Shown here: in pieces, positions 13,320 to 26,312 of the stretch
Layout of the letters: each line of letters begins with the position of its first letter
Position numbering within the stretch: the stretch's first letter is position 1
Origin: Escarpia spicata
Lineage: Eukaryota > Annelida > Polychaeta > Sabellida > Siboglinidae
Direction: 5' to 3'
DNA: 64,000 nt
Assembly (NCBI GenBank): GCA_963995525.1
Contig: OZ023212.1
Span: 14,910,434-14,974,433 of the forward strand
The notes under the pieces: model-generated
What the model saw: only the letters and a program-made list of their open reading frames with translations
Databases searched by the model: none
What the model was told of the DNA's origin: nothing
Position numbers and translations under genes: made by a program

Positions 13320-16300
13320 CATCCATTGTATAATATAAAAATGCACCCATATTTTAAATTGGGTAAGTAACATAGAATATGTATTCAACCAATCATATTG
13401 CGAAGGAGTATAACTTCTGTAAATGCAACACTAATCTTAAATCATATATGTGTACATTTTTATTTACACCCTTCATTACTGCAGAACGAAATTAATTGTT
13501 TTTCTGAAAATATTTCGCTACTAAACTCTCGCTGGGAGTTGTGTCGCTTTATGCAATAAACATCGGTTTTACAAAAATTTGCTACACCTGTAATGCAAAG
13601 TAAATGAAATCATAAAGCTATTTCCCTATCCGCTGCATAAAGACATGGTAACACATTGAGATTGACAAAATCGATACACCAGTGGAACCAGCAAATCCAC
13701 TACAACAGCGACAAATCCACAAGGCCTTCGGACAGGTTCTTGGGTTGTACGTTATCGGTAGGTGGCAAAGGCGTAAAACAACCAACTTAAATGCACGTTT
13801 AGGTTCCGTGTTACCCAACGGATAATGCTAAATAAAGCCATCACCAGACTACAAAGAATACGCGTGATGATGACTTCTTTAAATTAAATATTACAGAATC
13901 CATTACGCCAGGGCTACACAAAACGCTGTGCACTGTTTTATAAAGGTCGTTGCTACTACGGAGAGCCAAATACGCGACACTGGTGCCATCTGGCGAATAC
14001 AAATAATGTTAATTCAGTTTCGATGTTTTTTGTGAAAGGGGCGCATACTCGAGTTTTGGTCTAGCATTGGGGGCGTGAATCAGTAAGTCAGCCGCCGGGG
14101 ACTGTATGATTTCATTATAATCTCTTATTTTGGAAATAAGTTTTGAGTAAACCACAGGCGTGATATGTACTGTAGTAGCAAATGGTTAGATCGGGGGATT
14201 TAACCTTGGGGTACGTACCCCCGCGGGATAAATTTATTTCATTTTCAGGGGGTGGTAAAAACACTTTTTAAAGCATGGGTATTTCAGTAAATAAAGCATC
14301 ACAACTACGCTCCTGTTAATGTAGTACGCTAAATTCAAATTAAACCATGTAGGCTCGTCCCTGGCGAGGAACAAGCGAGACAGATATCATTTTATACACA
14401 CACCCGTGAAAACTGAATATCTGACACGAGCGAGGTCGCTTTTGGACCAGGCCGTTTTAGTTACAGACTTGTGTGGAAATCCCTCGGTGCTTCGGCCTTC
14501 AATTGAATGAATCCGCATATGTATATAACAGAGGACTGTATATTTATTTTCTTAACAGTGTCACTACCCACCAGAAGGGTCAGTGAATGTGAAGAGATTC
14601 GGCCCAATTTCAGTGCTCTTTTCTTCCACACGGAGGATCGGTGGTTATCAAGTAGACAGCATGTTATCAAGTAGACAGCATGTTATCATGTGTTCGAATT
14701 GAGAGAAAACATAATCACGTTGATGGAAGTGCGAGAACCGCTACATGTCAAAATGGCAATTGATGATGTCAAACAAAGAGGCCAAACAATTATTATTAAG
14801 CTCAGCTATATTAAACGTTTTTTGGAGGTATCAGTCAGCTGCACCTTTTATAAGACAGGAATATGGCGACTGTTCTCATAGTTCAAGGAAAGGATGCCAG
14901 TTCCCTACGCGAATCCAGTTTCACCAACATGAAGTCTCCATATTCTCCAGATTGTCAACGCCACTTGAAAGAAACGAACAGTAGTGTCCTTCGTGCTGAC
15001 GATATCGCACTGCGCATAATTGCCGTGGAAGAAGCCGTCTATAGATATTTTCCGGAACATTGTGAGACGAATACATGGGTAGTGATACTTTTTTCCGTAA
15101 ACGAAAGAGTCATTTAAGACGAATTCCTTCCTGGTTATATTAATTTAACCCTTTTAGGTGCGTAGACTCACGTTGTTGGCTTTTGTTTCCCTTTAAATAA
15201 TTTATATACTCTGCAGATGTCAACATCAATTAACCTGATTCGTAATTGAATCTGTTTGTCACCTACGACGATGGTGTCAAGTTCATCCTTTTCTACACCG
15301 TCGTTATAATGAGAGAATGTGAAGTTCACGTCAATCGATAGGCCGTAATCGTGATAGTGTAGAATTGTCAACTAATATTCGTATTGTTATGCTATTGGCG
15401 TGAGGGTAGACTTTATTGTGTCTGCGTCTACTCCATGCCACGTCTATGACAAAGGAGCCGTTTTCCCGAAGTTTTTGTCGCGCGCGCGTTGTTCCTGCAA
15501 TTGTTACGTTACCTTTAACGTATTACGCGCACATTACGTTTTAAGTCCAGAACCGATAATGAACGAACTTATTTACCCCATAAAGGTATCTTGACATACA
15601 TGGGGTATTTTGAAAAAGATATAGGTATTACATCTTACTCTAGTAAGTATATTATAGGGGGTTGTTGATTAATCCGTGAACATTTGACGCTCGAGGTTCA
15701 AGCCGTCTAAGAGGGAAACTTTAAGATACACATGTTAGGTCGATTACAGTTAGATACAGTGTAGAAGCAGTGTTAGTCTGAAACTGTCTCACAAACAATG
15801 CAACGAACAGTTTTGAGTCACGGGTAAAAGTAATGATTATCCGCTCGATGGCGCCACCGTAATCCCTAGTCTCCATCTCGTCGACGATGACCGTCTCTCC
15901 AAGCTCCGATCTATTCTGCCTGTAAAGCTATTCTGGTTCAAAACCAGAATTGTTCATGACATGACATTCCGTAGGAAATAAAGTAATACTATAATATACT
16001 TGTGTTCTGTCACACGCGTATACAATTACTGTTTAAAAGGTGTTTCTTACCCGAAAACCATAACAACCGTTCAGTAGTCTTGTACGACACAGTTCTCCAT
16101 AGATCATATCGCTTGAACAGGACGTCCTGCAATATCCCCAGGGAACGTCTCAGGGACATTGTATCGATATGTTGATATGTTCCACCTGTTGGATAGTTAC
16201 TTGTTCTGGACGAGCGTGTCTTTTGATATATTTCTTGACCTATTACCGTGGGACATGTTTTTCTTGGGAGACGGCGTCTGAGTAAAATTGATAAGGCGAC

Positions 16301-16434
16301 ATTAACCAGGAGTTTTGTTTGATGTAGCTTATTCTCATTCAGACCCATGTTTCTCCGTTAGTGTTCAACCCTCTACGGGCTCCGGTCTGGCGGCCGGGTC
16401 AAAGACAGTCGCATGGTTACTCAGGTGGCTCCAT
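13320..16434. other. Spacer, largely unrecognised
   Basis: No gene was recognised. At about 14190-14260 a short GC-rich block (TTGGGGTACGTACCCCCG followed by an AT tract and AGGGGGTGG) resembles a worn hAT terminus, but no partner end was found. Open frames at 14690-15117 and 16010-16348 have mixed composition without identifiable motifs. The minus-strand one (112 codons, ending in a Leu/Arg/Lys-rich tail) is the most protein-like, but nothing supports it. Confidence 0.4.
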
Positions 16435-16672
16435 ACCACGCACGCACACCCATGCAAACACACGTACACGCACGCACGCACACACACAAACATGCACACA
16501 CGCACACACAAATACACACACGCACGCACGCACGCACGCACGCACGCACACGCACGCACACGCGCACACGCACGCACGCATACACACACACACACATGCA
16601 CACACACACGCTCACACATACGCACGCACGCACGTACGAGCACACACACACGCACACGCACGCTATATACAA
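16435..16672. repeat. (CACG)n/(CACA)n microsatellite
   Basis: Degenerate CA/CG alternating tract made of CACA and CGCA blocks. The His/Thr/Arg and Val/Cys frames on both strands are repeat artefacts. Confidence 0.95.
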
Positions 16673-17784
16673 CACGTACGTACGGCTTCAGTTGACCCAT
16701 CCCATAAGGCGTACATCAAGGGAAGTACGCTGTTGATTTGTCAGCCCGTCTGTCACACAATATAAACAGCTAATTAAGCACAAAACGGTTGTCATACAAT
16801 TACGAATTCGCACAAGCTGCTCACACCGTATATTAAATATTAATAGACATAACCGTCGCCTCGCTGTCCATCGCTAATGCGGCAATCGGCTCCTGCGGCG
16901 TCAAGTGAGTTCTTTTGCAAATGCAACTGCTCGCAGAAATATACGCTCCACAGTGAAACGCGGGTTATTTTCAGACAACGCTATTGTTCGACTGCGGATG
17001 GTAAAGTAGAATTCACTGCTGTGGTACGGTAGATCAGGATAAGGATTGTTCCCTTTCAGCCACGCGCACTTCCGCCGATCAATCAGAGTATGTTGTAAAT
17101 TGGAAGTGACCGGTTCCTGGGTAGCCAACGTCGCTTTAAAATACATGTGGATCCATCGACCTCTGTCATATTCGACGCAACGCACTCTTGGTTTGCGTAT
17201 TCGCGTATATGTTTGTCTGTGCGGGAATGGTTCAGTCGTGCTACAATCAATACGCTAAATGTGCTCTTTATACAATCAAATCACCGGATTTATTTTCCTT
17301 CTGCCTGTTCCGCTATCCTACGAATAATCCCGACGTTGATCCCTGCAAATCCGCTGGCACTATTTGCTTACATATATATTTCTTTGTGTACTTAGATCTT
17401 TACTGAAGACACACCGGCGGCTAAGCAAGTGTTTCCTAGCCGATTTACATAGATGCAAAGGTGCATATGACCAAAAATAGATAAGCGAGCGAAAAATGAA
17501 CAACTCGGAACACGTCCAAAACATGAAATTCTACGGTCACTAGCACCCTCGTGGCTCGTCCTGTCCCGACGATTTTGGTATCATTTGAAAGCATGCACTT
17601 TTTGTTATTCTGGCGTCTTTTATATTTCCCGGTAACAGATTATAGAACACCTATAAACGGACCTGCGCACTTCACCATTTCTTGGTTTCATGTTATAAGC
17701 TCCATCCACTTTTTAACCGCAAAGAAACTGATGTGCTTTGATCGCAGCAAAGCCGATATATATATATATATATATATCTACGTC
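16673..17784. other. Spacer without recognisable gene
   Basis: Overlapping open frames on both strands at 16901-17406 have no recognisable motifs. The stretch ends in a short (TA)n run (17757-17777) next to the foldback element. Confidence 0.45.
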
Positions 17785-17871
17785 GGCGTGATGTCACAAT
17801 AACGTACGCCAACCAACGAGTCAAAATTCGTTGCGTTGGTTGGTTGATATACGTGATTGTGACGTCACGCC
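17785..17871. repeat. Short foldback element (87 bp)
   Basis: The outer arms GGCGTGATGTCACAAT (17785-17800) and ATTGTGACGTCACGCC (17856-17871) are complementary with one mismatch. An inner pair, CCAACCAACG and CGTTGGTTGG-like, continues the fold around a ~10-base loop. The right arm contains the full CRE palindrome TGACGTCA and the left arm a TGATGTCA variant. It is probably a tiny inverted-repeat (MITE-like) element next to (TA)n. Confidence 0.7.
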
Positions 17872-18299
17872 TACTTCGTGTATCAGTTTAGCAGCCGTTT
17901 GAAAGTGGGTGGAGCTTATACCATGAAATCAGATAGTGGTGCCTCCATCGGTAGATTGGTGAACTGTGTCGACGAAACAACATCGTTCGTAGTGTCTAAG
18001 ACAACGAAACCGGCACCGTTGTATGTCCGTTTACAGTTTATTTTAGGAATGACTATCAGGAAACCATTGATATATATTTGAATAGCAGAAATCGTAAGCT
18101 TTCAAACGATATCAAGCTTGTTTGGATCGGACGAACCGTAATGATACAAGCAGTCGTTCACATGGTTGAAAAAGTATTTACCTCCTTCCTTTAAAATTAT
18201 TTAATTTAAAAACCGATTGTTTGGTACATTTAGTACGTGTGTAATATACAGGCATATATGCATTTTTTGTGTAGTGACGATTCGCTAATTGCACTAGGG

Positions 18300-18605
18300 A
18301 CTTTCATTTGTTTATATAAGTTAAATCATGGTTGTATTTCATAGGGTGGCTCTTACGACAGCGACTATAATTAGTCTTAGTAGGAGTCTCCCGTCCCTCA
18401 CATGACATAATTCTTTATTTCCCTGTCATATATTACATACTTACTACTTTGGTTTTGTTCTACCCATGTCAATTCTATTGCAATCTATTGTATGGTATTT
18501 TGTTTTTTTTATAACGATTATTTTGTTGTTTTATGTATTTGGAACAAATAAACATTTCCTGTTCCTGTTCCTGTTCCTGTTCCTGTTCCTGTTCTTGTTC
18601 CTGTC
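18300..18605 (+). mobile_element. LINE/SINE 3' end with (CCTGTT)n tail
   Basis: A T-rich 3'UTR-like stretch ends in GGAACAAATAAACATTT, followed by about seven copies of the hexamer CCTGTT (18558-18604). A terminal AATAAA-like signal followed by a short tandem repeat is the usual end of CR1/L2/RTE-like retroposons. No coding part is recognisable, so this is a 5'-truncated insertion. Confidence 0.6.
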
Positions 18606-18619
18606 CGCCAATCGTCCGA

Positions 18620-18775
18620 CGATCACATTGGTAATTTCATCTTAGTCACCTCGATATAACAGCCACTTCGCAAATACGGTCAATTGACCGTCACTCTAAT
18701 CCCGTTAATACGGTCACTTCGCTATTCGGGTCACGTTGACCCATTATAGATGAAGCCTTTGATTGTGAGGGTCCA
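18620..18775 (-). other. Possible pogo/mariner terminal fragment
   Basis: The sequence carries CCTCGATATAACAGCC-like text at one end and, on the minus strand, starts TACAGTGGACCCTCAC. This wording resembles Tigger/pogo termini. Internal ACGGTCA repeats are present. No matching partner end or TA duplication could be established. Confidence 0.25.
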
Positions 18776-19880
18776 CTGTATTTCAGCATATGCACTTGTT
18801 GACACGCTTCTACGGCGATTTAATGGAGCGTTATTTTGGACAAGAAAGTAGTGCTTACATTTGACCAAGGCACTTACCCCTGGGTCGTTCTGGCCGCCCG
18901 AGGACAGCTTCAATGTAGTCGTGTGCATGATGGCGCCGCGTCGGCCTCGAGGGTAGTACCGGGAACCAGCGTTGGACCAACCGTCCCAGGACACACTCGC
19001 CCCGCCTGGCATTCAAAGTGGACACTCTCGTGGTCAAGCGTTCTCCTCTTCGTTTCTGTGTACTCCGGAGTTAGGTTGATACCGATAGTCGGCAGTATCG
19101 GTATTACTCTCTCTCGATCCGAGTTTCCCTGTGCGTTCCGTCACTGGCTTGCACTGCCATCTCCACCACCAGTCTGTAATCCCGCGCCTCCTCTAGTATT
19201 ACAAATCCTTCTCAAACCTAACAAATATCTCACCACAATATATGACCAAGTTATACCGTCGTGCGTGTCTGTGTATCAAATAGTAGACTTCCCGCGTCTA
19301 GCGACGATACTACAGCACGGACCTTCGCCGTTGTCCAAGCACACCTGTCGTTCGTACACACGCCGGGTTAGTATGCCACCACGGATTCACCGAGATACCC
19401 AGGTCACGTGGCGTGTTGCTAGCGGCCAGGTTGTCAATAACGCAAATGGTTTTTGTTTTGATCTATGCCGACCACTGCCCGCAGCAAGGTAAGCTACAGC
19501 GCACGCACGAGTGCACGCGTGTCGTCACACGCACACGTCGCAGGTGCAGGTGTCAGCTATGTCAGTGATGACCTTCATCCTTGATCATAATAACACATCA
19601 TTAAATGTAACTCCATCAAAATATCTGACGTCATGATTCCAAACGTTATCAGACTTCCAAAATGCCGAACATATTTGGTCAAAATATCACCTCCTTACGT
19701 TTCGCGCAAAGTGTAGTGTTGTGCCTTCCCACATGTTCACCTAAGTTTCTCCATCTAAAAGTACCTTTACGGCCTTACCCCATAAAGTACAATCTCACAA
19801 AATGATGTTTTACAAAGTACTATTCTACTATTGCATATATATAACTCCATCATTATTTTTTGGTTGGAATTGAAAATTAT
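18776..19880. other. Spacer without confident gene
   Basis: A plus-strand frame (18836-19492) is open for 218 codons and is one of the longest non-repetitive frames here. It opens with TTG and shows no domain, and the opposite strand is also partly open. I regard it as a chance frame. Confidence 0.4.
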
Positions 19881-19985
19881 AATATATATATATACATATA
19901 TATAATATATATAACAATATATATACATAATATATTTTGTAATATATAAGTATAGATATACATGTATATTATATATGTTTGTGTA

Positions 19986-20028
<43 letters not shown>

Positions 20029-20045
20029 TAAATATATATATATAT
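19881..20045. repeat. (TA)n-rich microsatellite
   Basis: AT-only stretch with long pure TA runs (19990-20022 and others) and TATATAA/ATATACA variants. The minus-strand Tyr/Ile frame is an artefact. Confidence 0.95.
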
Positions 20046-20744
20046 CAATCATTGTTGCTACTCCGCCAACCGTCGACGACGATAAGACATTTATGGTACG
20101 TACCACGCGTTCCACAAATGTAACAACTTATTATTCCACGCGACTGCCACCTTTTTGAAATGTCAGTTGGACGCGATGGCCGATCAAAATATCTATAAAA
20201 TTAGGTCCGTGATATTGATACACGTCCGTTAATGAGGTCGTAAGTGCACTCAGGTTATCAAAAAGTGCACATTGTATGTGTAAAAGCGAGTGTAATAAAC
20301 TACAAGACTCCGCCTTAGTTTTGTTATTCTGTCATATTAAAGTCAGCACTTACTAAATCGAAAGCTACCAAAAACGTTATGAAACTATAAAAAGACTGGT
20401 TGCGATCGAAAACGGACCCAAATGGAAAATAAACCAGACGATATCAAATTCATCAGTCAAGTACTCTATTTCACGTGTGCGCGTGTATCTACTGCGAGGC
20501 GTATCCTCGCGTAACCCACGTTAGTCTAGGCTCAATTTCGGCCGCTCGCGCAAGGCTTATTTACGCACATTTACAACAAAGCCTACTTGATGACATTGAT
20601 TGATTCCAGGAACCTTGTGGACAGTGCGACAGGCGTCCTTGTTGTGTGTCAGTATGTCTGTCGCACTGACCTATTATTCTGTTCAATTATCAACACCGCA
20701 ACTGTAGTTGATTAGCTGCTAATGACAGAGTCATTGATATTGAT
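20046..20744. other. Spacer without recognisable gene
   Basis: No motif, terminus or repeat was recognised. Confidence 0.5.
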
Positions 20745-20850
20745 CTAGGTTAGTGGGGCGCGGTGTTACAGTGGTGGTGGCTGCACTATCAATACAAAGG
20801 AATACGTGATCGAATCCGCTTTTTGATGTCCCGAAGCTTGGGTAATTTCT
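20745..20850 (+). mobile_element. SINE-like unit ahead of (GACC)n
   Basis: A ~100-bp GC-balanced unit with a tRNA-like promoter B box (TGATCGAATCCGC at about 20808-20820) and, upstream, a GGTTAGTGGGGCGC / TGGTGGCTGCACT stretch that could hold a degenerate A box. It runs directly into a long tetranucleotide tail, as in many tRNA-derived SINEs. The A box is weak, so the call is tentative. Confidence 0.35.
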
Positions 20851-20985
20851 GACCGACCGACCGACCGACCGACCGACCGACCGACCGACCGACCGACCGA
20901 CCGACCGACCGACCGACCGACCGACCGACCGACCGACCGACCGACCGACCGACCGACCGACCGACCGACCGACCGACCGACCGAC
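20851..20985. repeat. (GACC)n microsatellite, 135 bp
   Basis: About 34 perfect GACC copies. The minus strand reads as a Ser-Val-Gly-Arg string, which is a repeat artefact. It is notable for its purity. Confidence 0.97.
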
Positions 20986-23900
20986 GTTTAACGTTAATCG
21001 TAGAAACAAATCAAGAATATATAGATTATTGTAGAAACTCTATTGTAGAATAACCAGAGATGGTGTCGTCTTTTGTCTCGGATGCTTTCATTGATGCAGC
21101 CAAAGACGCTGGTTCGCCGTGTGAAGTCTAACCGAGATATCCCGCATCAAGTGGTTGTAGCTATCACTCCAGGAACAAAACGGACGCATAGGCAACTGGA
21201 TAGCTCAACATAAAAAGCGTGCAAAAGTAAAAACTAGCTCACTTGTCATTGCACCAGAGGTAACACTTATCGCTTCTACCATACAGCCACCAGCATTACC
21301 CGCTTCGACGCACACATGAAATCATTCTTCCCAAGAATCGTCAGATCGTGAAACAACGCACACAGCAGTTGGTTAGCCAACAATCAGTTGACATTTTTAT
21401 TCTACTCTAACGGCACATGTTATTGTGCTGTTACAGTAGAATAACTGCTACCTTACTAAGGGCGCACTAACTCTAATAACCTGGTATACCACACAAATGA
21501 GGCATGTTCCATAGATCGTAACAATCGCTGCTATGCACCAGTTTTCCCAGCTCGACATAATTGATATCTACAATTGGCTAACACGCATACGTGAGCGGCA
21601 TATAGGAAAAGAGATACCACGATGTCGTCAAAATGAAGGGGAGGACCCGAACGCTATACATATCATAAACACTTTGATATACACGTGACCTGACACAGCC
21701 AAGTGGCTATTAAGTAGCATTATGGTGAAATTGAGTTTTGTATGTTTTTTTGAATCCACAGATCAGGATCTTCAAAATAATACTTAATTTGTTGAAATGT
21801 CTTTAGTAATTTTCTATGTTCTGCTAAAATTAAAGAAACTTAAAAGAGACGTTTTGAGAAACGAGATCATTTTGAATTATGTTGTACATTAATACGTCGG
21901 TTCGTAAATACATGAATGATGGGACGCGACAGAGACAACTATTTCGGCTTGCGTGCAAAATAGGCCTGTGCCACTTAGTATACCCGGTTCGCTGTGGAGG
22001 GACTCACACGTATATGTCTGTCTGCAGTCGCGGGGGGGGGGGGCAGGTGGTCTCTTCTATCGTCAGTAAAAAGAGTCCATCCAAACTGTTTTCGGCTAAA
22101 CCTTCAGCAGCCTTGATTCATATGTTTGCCCGTGAGCAGACGTAGGGTCGGATACACGAACCCCAGGATTCACCTATGGAACGTTTACGTGTATAGTTTT
22201 AGCCGCGAGGGAACGCCGTATAAGTAATTGACCAGCTCAGGAGGTTCCGCGTGAAACACAGCCGACTAACTGGGTCTCCCCCGCACGTGATAAGGCTACG
22301 CGAGAGTTAATTTACTCACGGGTGTTGATCGATATCATGAATATCACATTAACCAGGGATATCGTGCCATCAAGGAGAAAAAGTCAAGGTAACTGGGACC
22401 AGATTGAGATAAAAAGAACGGATACAGAGAATGGATAACGAAAGATCAACTATGATAGCATGGACAAGAAAATACGGCGGTATAAGCCTAAGAGGAAGCC
22501 AGATATTACGATTGAAAGATGGTGCTAAGAGATAACTCGAAAGGTCGGGTTGAAGACCCGAGAGAGAGAGAGAATGACACGTGATCGTGATCGGCGATGA
22601 CGACCCGTTGAGAGGAGGAATATCAACTGTGGTGACTGTCGTCATGTGACGAGTCAAGGAGAAGAGAAAACGCGTCATCATGAACAACTATTATGACTCT
22701 GCGGACCACCTGTAAGCGCAGAACTACCTCAGACCCTTCAAACGATTACAGGATGCAAACGTAACGACTATAGTTGAAATAAAAAGCAACGAGCGTCAGC
22801 GAATATAAATCTAGACCAACTAAACACCACCGTATATACACAGACACGGACCATAACAGTCTCGACACTCATTTAAATACAAACGACAACGACAACGACA
22901 AACGACAAAAGACCAACTAAGCCAATGATTAGGAGATAAGACTAAGCAACGACTATACAAATACAAACGAAGATCAACTGAGATCAACGAAATCCAACTA
23001 AAATCATCGACGAACAACGAAAATCATCGAATACAGTAGCACACAATCGAATGCCACTGGCAGTCGCCGACAAACGACAACCATTGGATGCACACGACGA
23101 CCAAACGTATTAACGGTGGCAACAGAAAGAACAACAAACTAAGCGCTGCCTCAGGACACGGTTTTGATATTCCCGTCACCGAGTAATGGATTATCCACAG
23201 AGCGGGCCGGATCAGAAGACGTGATCAGAGAGAGACCGCCCTGAAACAACGGAATCGTCTCAAACGTCAACACATTGACGGCGGACACGCGATCGTTAAA
23301 CGGCGCAGTGGCGTTATAAAGTCACGCACGAATAATCAGGTAATTAGTCGCTACTTCGACACCGCATCGCCGCTGCAGAGCTGAGCCGCCTCGCGCTGCA
23401 GCCTCCCTCGGCTGAGGCTCATTGGTAGGCGCCTCAACGCCGGGCTCGACAAGGGACGCCGTGGGACCAGCAGCACGCCTACACTCGCCCACAGGCAGCG
23501 CAGTTAACACGCTCTTATGTTCGTGTTCAAGTCGTAATATCTGTACGGTGTTTCTCCAATTTGCTTGTCGCTTGATATGTGTTTTAATTCATGTAAGTTA
23601 ACCGCCCGTAAAATAACAAACCAAAGACATCAGTTATCACCAGTAGGTATCGTTGATTCATTTATAGTAGTGCCCTCTCGAGAGTTGGTTGGTTACCATT
23701 CATATTTTTCATTGTTTCCATTTTATATTCTGACAGGAAGAAAAGTATATTGTGTACGAGTAAGTAAATAACTTAAATTACCTACCGTTGTGTCTTAATT
23801 GGGGCTGTTGGGGCCAGTGGCACAAGGGAGCGAATCAACACAGAAAGGTGCGAGTGGACCTCGGCCACTGGGAGGAGATACATCTTTACTGCCAGACTCA

Positions 23901-25851
23901 CCCTCGTGTTCGCATAATAGTAGTACATTCAAGGAACAGTTTTATAAACAATAAACAGGAATAACAAAACCAAAACAACGACGACGACTTATAAACCAAT
24001 CGAATCGCTTATTCATATGTTCGTATTCTGGTCGTCCGTTAACTTTCGAAACACGTACATTCCGGACACGTTTCTGGCACGGTCCGGACACGGTCCCGTT
24101 GATCCGGAATCAATTTTAATCTATCTGGATCGAATCGCATTTGGCAGGACCTATCATTCCGTGGACGTTAATTAGTAAACTAATAAACACAGTCGATAAT
24201 CGATAGTCCTTTTGGTTGCGCCGGTATTTAATGAGAGAGCGCGTGTCCGCTGGCTTTGGGATGCTACGCGCAGCGGCCGATACAGAATAAACCGGTGGAC
24301 GGTGGATCCCTACACAAGAAAGGGCGCTAATGCCTCTTTATATAGCCGTAACTGCTGCGGATCAAGTGAACGAACAGTGCCACCGTTCGTTGAGTCACGT
24401 CCGCACAATTTGTGTATTCACGTCGTGTAGTTGGCCAGGGTCTACCAATCGATCAGAGCGATGGGCAAGTCATTGATGATTTCCAGAAGGTTGTTACTTC
24501 GTTTGTATGCCGCAATTAGCTCAATCACTTCCACATACAGACCCATGCATGATGGCTCACTCACGCACACGCACGCATATGCACAACATGCATGCACACA
24601 TCCACGTATACACGCCAGCACACACTATTCTGCATATCACGTATAAGGGTTTACAATGTTTGACACAATACGTGACGGGCTATAGTTACGTCACACTGTC
24701 TGTACGTTTAGCAGGTCGTCCAATACAGATGATCGTCTAAAACAGAGGTCACCCAAGGCAGGGTCTACGGTATATCCATATACAATTGCTGCGCTTCCCG
24801 GGCATGGATTAACATGTCATTTTACGCAACATCATTCAGAAAGGTTCACTTGAATTGATCAACACTAATTACGTCCTATTGTTGCAACAATCAACCGATA
24901 CTGGAATCCACCCACCCGAGCAGAAATCGTGACGCGCTCAAAATACGCGACCAGCTCTCCGCTAAAAGCTTCTTGGAAAACGTTGTCGTTCGTAATCTCG
25001 TGTAATCACGGCGAACAATACAGTTTGCGAGATGCATCACCGGACACGTCAATACCAGCGCCAACGACCCTGGGCTTCTGTTCTTTGTGTTCATAACCGT
25101 GTCGATGCCAGGTCATCCGGTATTAAGGTCAGTGCGAAACGGAAGCACATGAAACGGTGCGCATTCGCTCTTTCGCTGCTAATTGTGAGCAACATTACTT
25201 ATTAATTTTCGTAGAAAAACACATTTAAGCTGAAGCTATGACATTGTGTTAGCTTTAGCTTTTAGGGTCGCGGTGTCTTAACACTAAACTATATGTAAAC
25301 AGTTAGCAAAATAGTTAATATTCCTTTAATTTAACTTATATGCCAGAACGTACATTTAGCGACTTCATGTTGATAGCGATAACGCATTCGCTATAAAACG
25401 GCGACAGAAATTGTTGTTAGGATGAATTTCGGGATGTGTCACTGTATTTTCACGAATACAACCTATTTTTTACTTATCAATGCAACAATTTCAGAACATG
25501 GCTCTCGACTGAATGCCTGCATATTGCGAATATGCACGCTTTTGGGAGAACCCATGCCGTTAACACAATTAGAGATTATCACAAGCACGCACGCACGCCG
25601 AATTTAATGAGTAAGCATTCCATTTCTAGGACTATGATATTTATTGCCGCTAGGGAATAATCAACGTAATGATTGTATGAAACTATCACGTGACCTATTT
25701 CTGGAGATTACTGGACCATGGCCCCTTTGGCAGTTATTTGTTAGTCGTCCTGTATTTGTATTTAAATGGTGCGCCATCATATGTTAACATGAAAACCTAG
25801 CATGTGATTACACGGTGTCCGTCTTTGATACTCCACTCTATGCCAGCTACT
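20986..25851. other. Long spacer, mostly unrecognised
   Basis: About 4.9 kb with no identifiable gene. Items seen: a G13 run at 22029-22041; a purine-rich and (CGACAA)-rich stretch at about 22380-23130; an unusually GC-rich block at 23340-23500; a dispersed ~90-bp repeat at 23815-23905 that recurs at 43430-43520; a small (CACGCA)n patch at 24548-24610; and a CAGAGGTCACCCAAGGCAGG stretch at about 24744 that looks like a single hAT-type terminus without partner. ORFs of up to 105 codons show no motif. Confidence 0.4.
23815..23905 (+). repeat. Dispersed repeat shared with 43430-43520
   Basis: Both copies contain GCGAATCAACA followed by AGAA, a variable stretch, and then CACTGGGAGGAGAT / CACCTGGAGGAGAT. 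They are degenerate and of unknown class. Confidence 0.5.
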
Positions 25852-25876
25852 ACCACTACTACTACTACTGCTACTG

Positions 25877-25911
<35 letters not shown>

Positions 25912-25966
25912 ACTGCTACTGCTGCTGCTACTGCTACGGTTACGGTTACGGTTACGGTTACGGCTA

Positions 25967-25998
<32 letters not shown>

Positions 25999-26244
25999 GC
26001 TGCTGCTGCTACTGCTACTGCTACTGCTACTGCTACTGCTACTGCTACTGCTACTGCTAATGCTAATGCTAATGCTAATGCTGCTACTGCTGCTACTGCT
26101 ACTGCTACTGCTACTGCTACTGCTACTGCTACTGCTACTGCTACTGCTACTGCTACTGCTGCTGCTGCTACTGTTACTGCTACTGCTACTGCTACTGCTA
26201 CTGCTACTCTACGGTTACGGTTACGGTTACGGTTACGGTTACGG

Positions 26245-26312
<68 letters not shown>

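Noticed and set aside
14190..14260. Second hAT element
   Set aside because: Only one worn terminus-like block was found; no partner terminus or target duplication.
18836..19492. 218-codon plus-strand frame
   Set aside because: Starts with TTG, has no recognisable domain, and the opposite strand is partly open.
25936..26245. Interstitial telomere
   Set aside because: The hexamer is TTACGG, not the metazoan TTAGGG, and it sits inside a CTG/CTA array, so it is better seen as a local hexamer variant.
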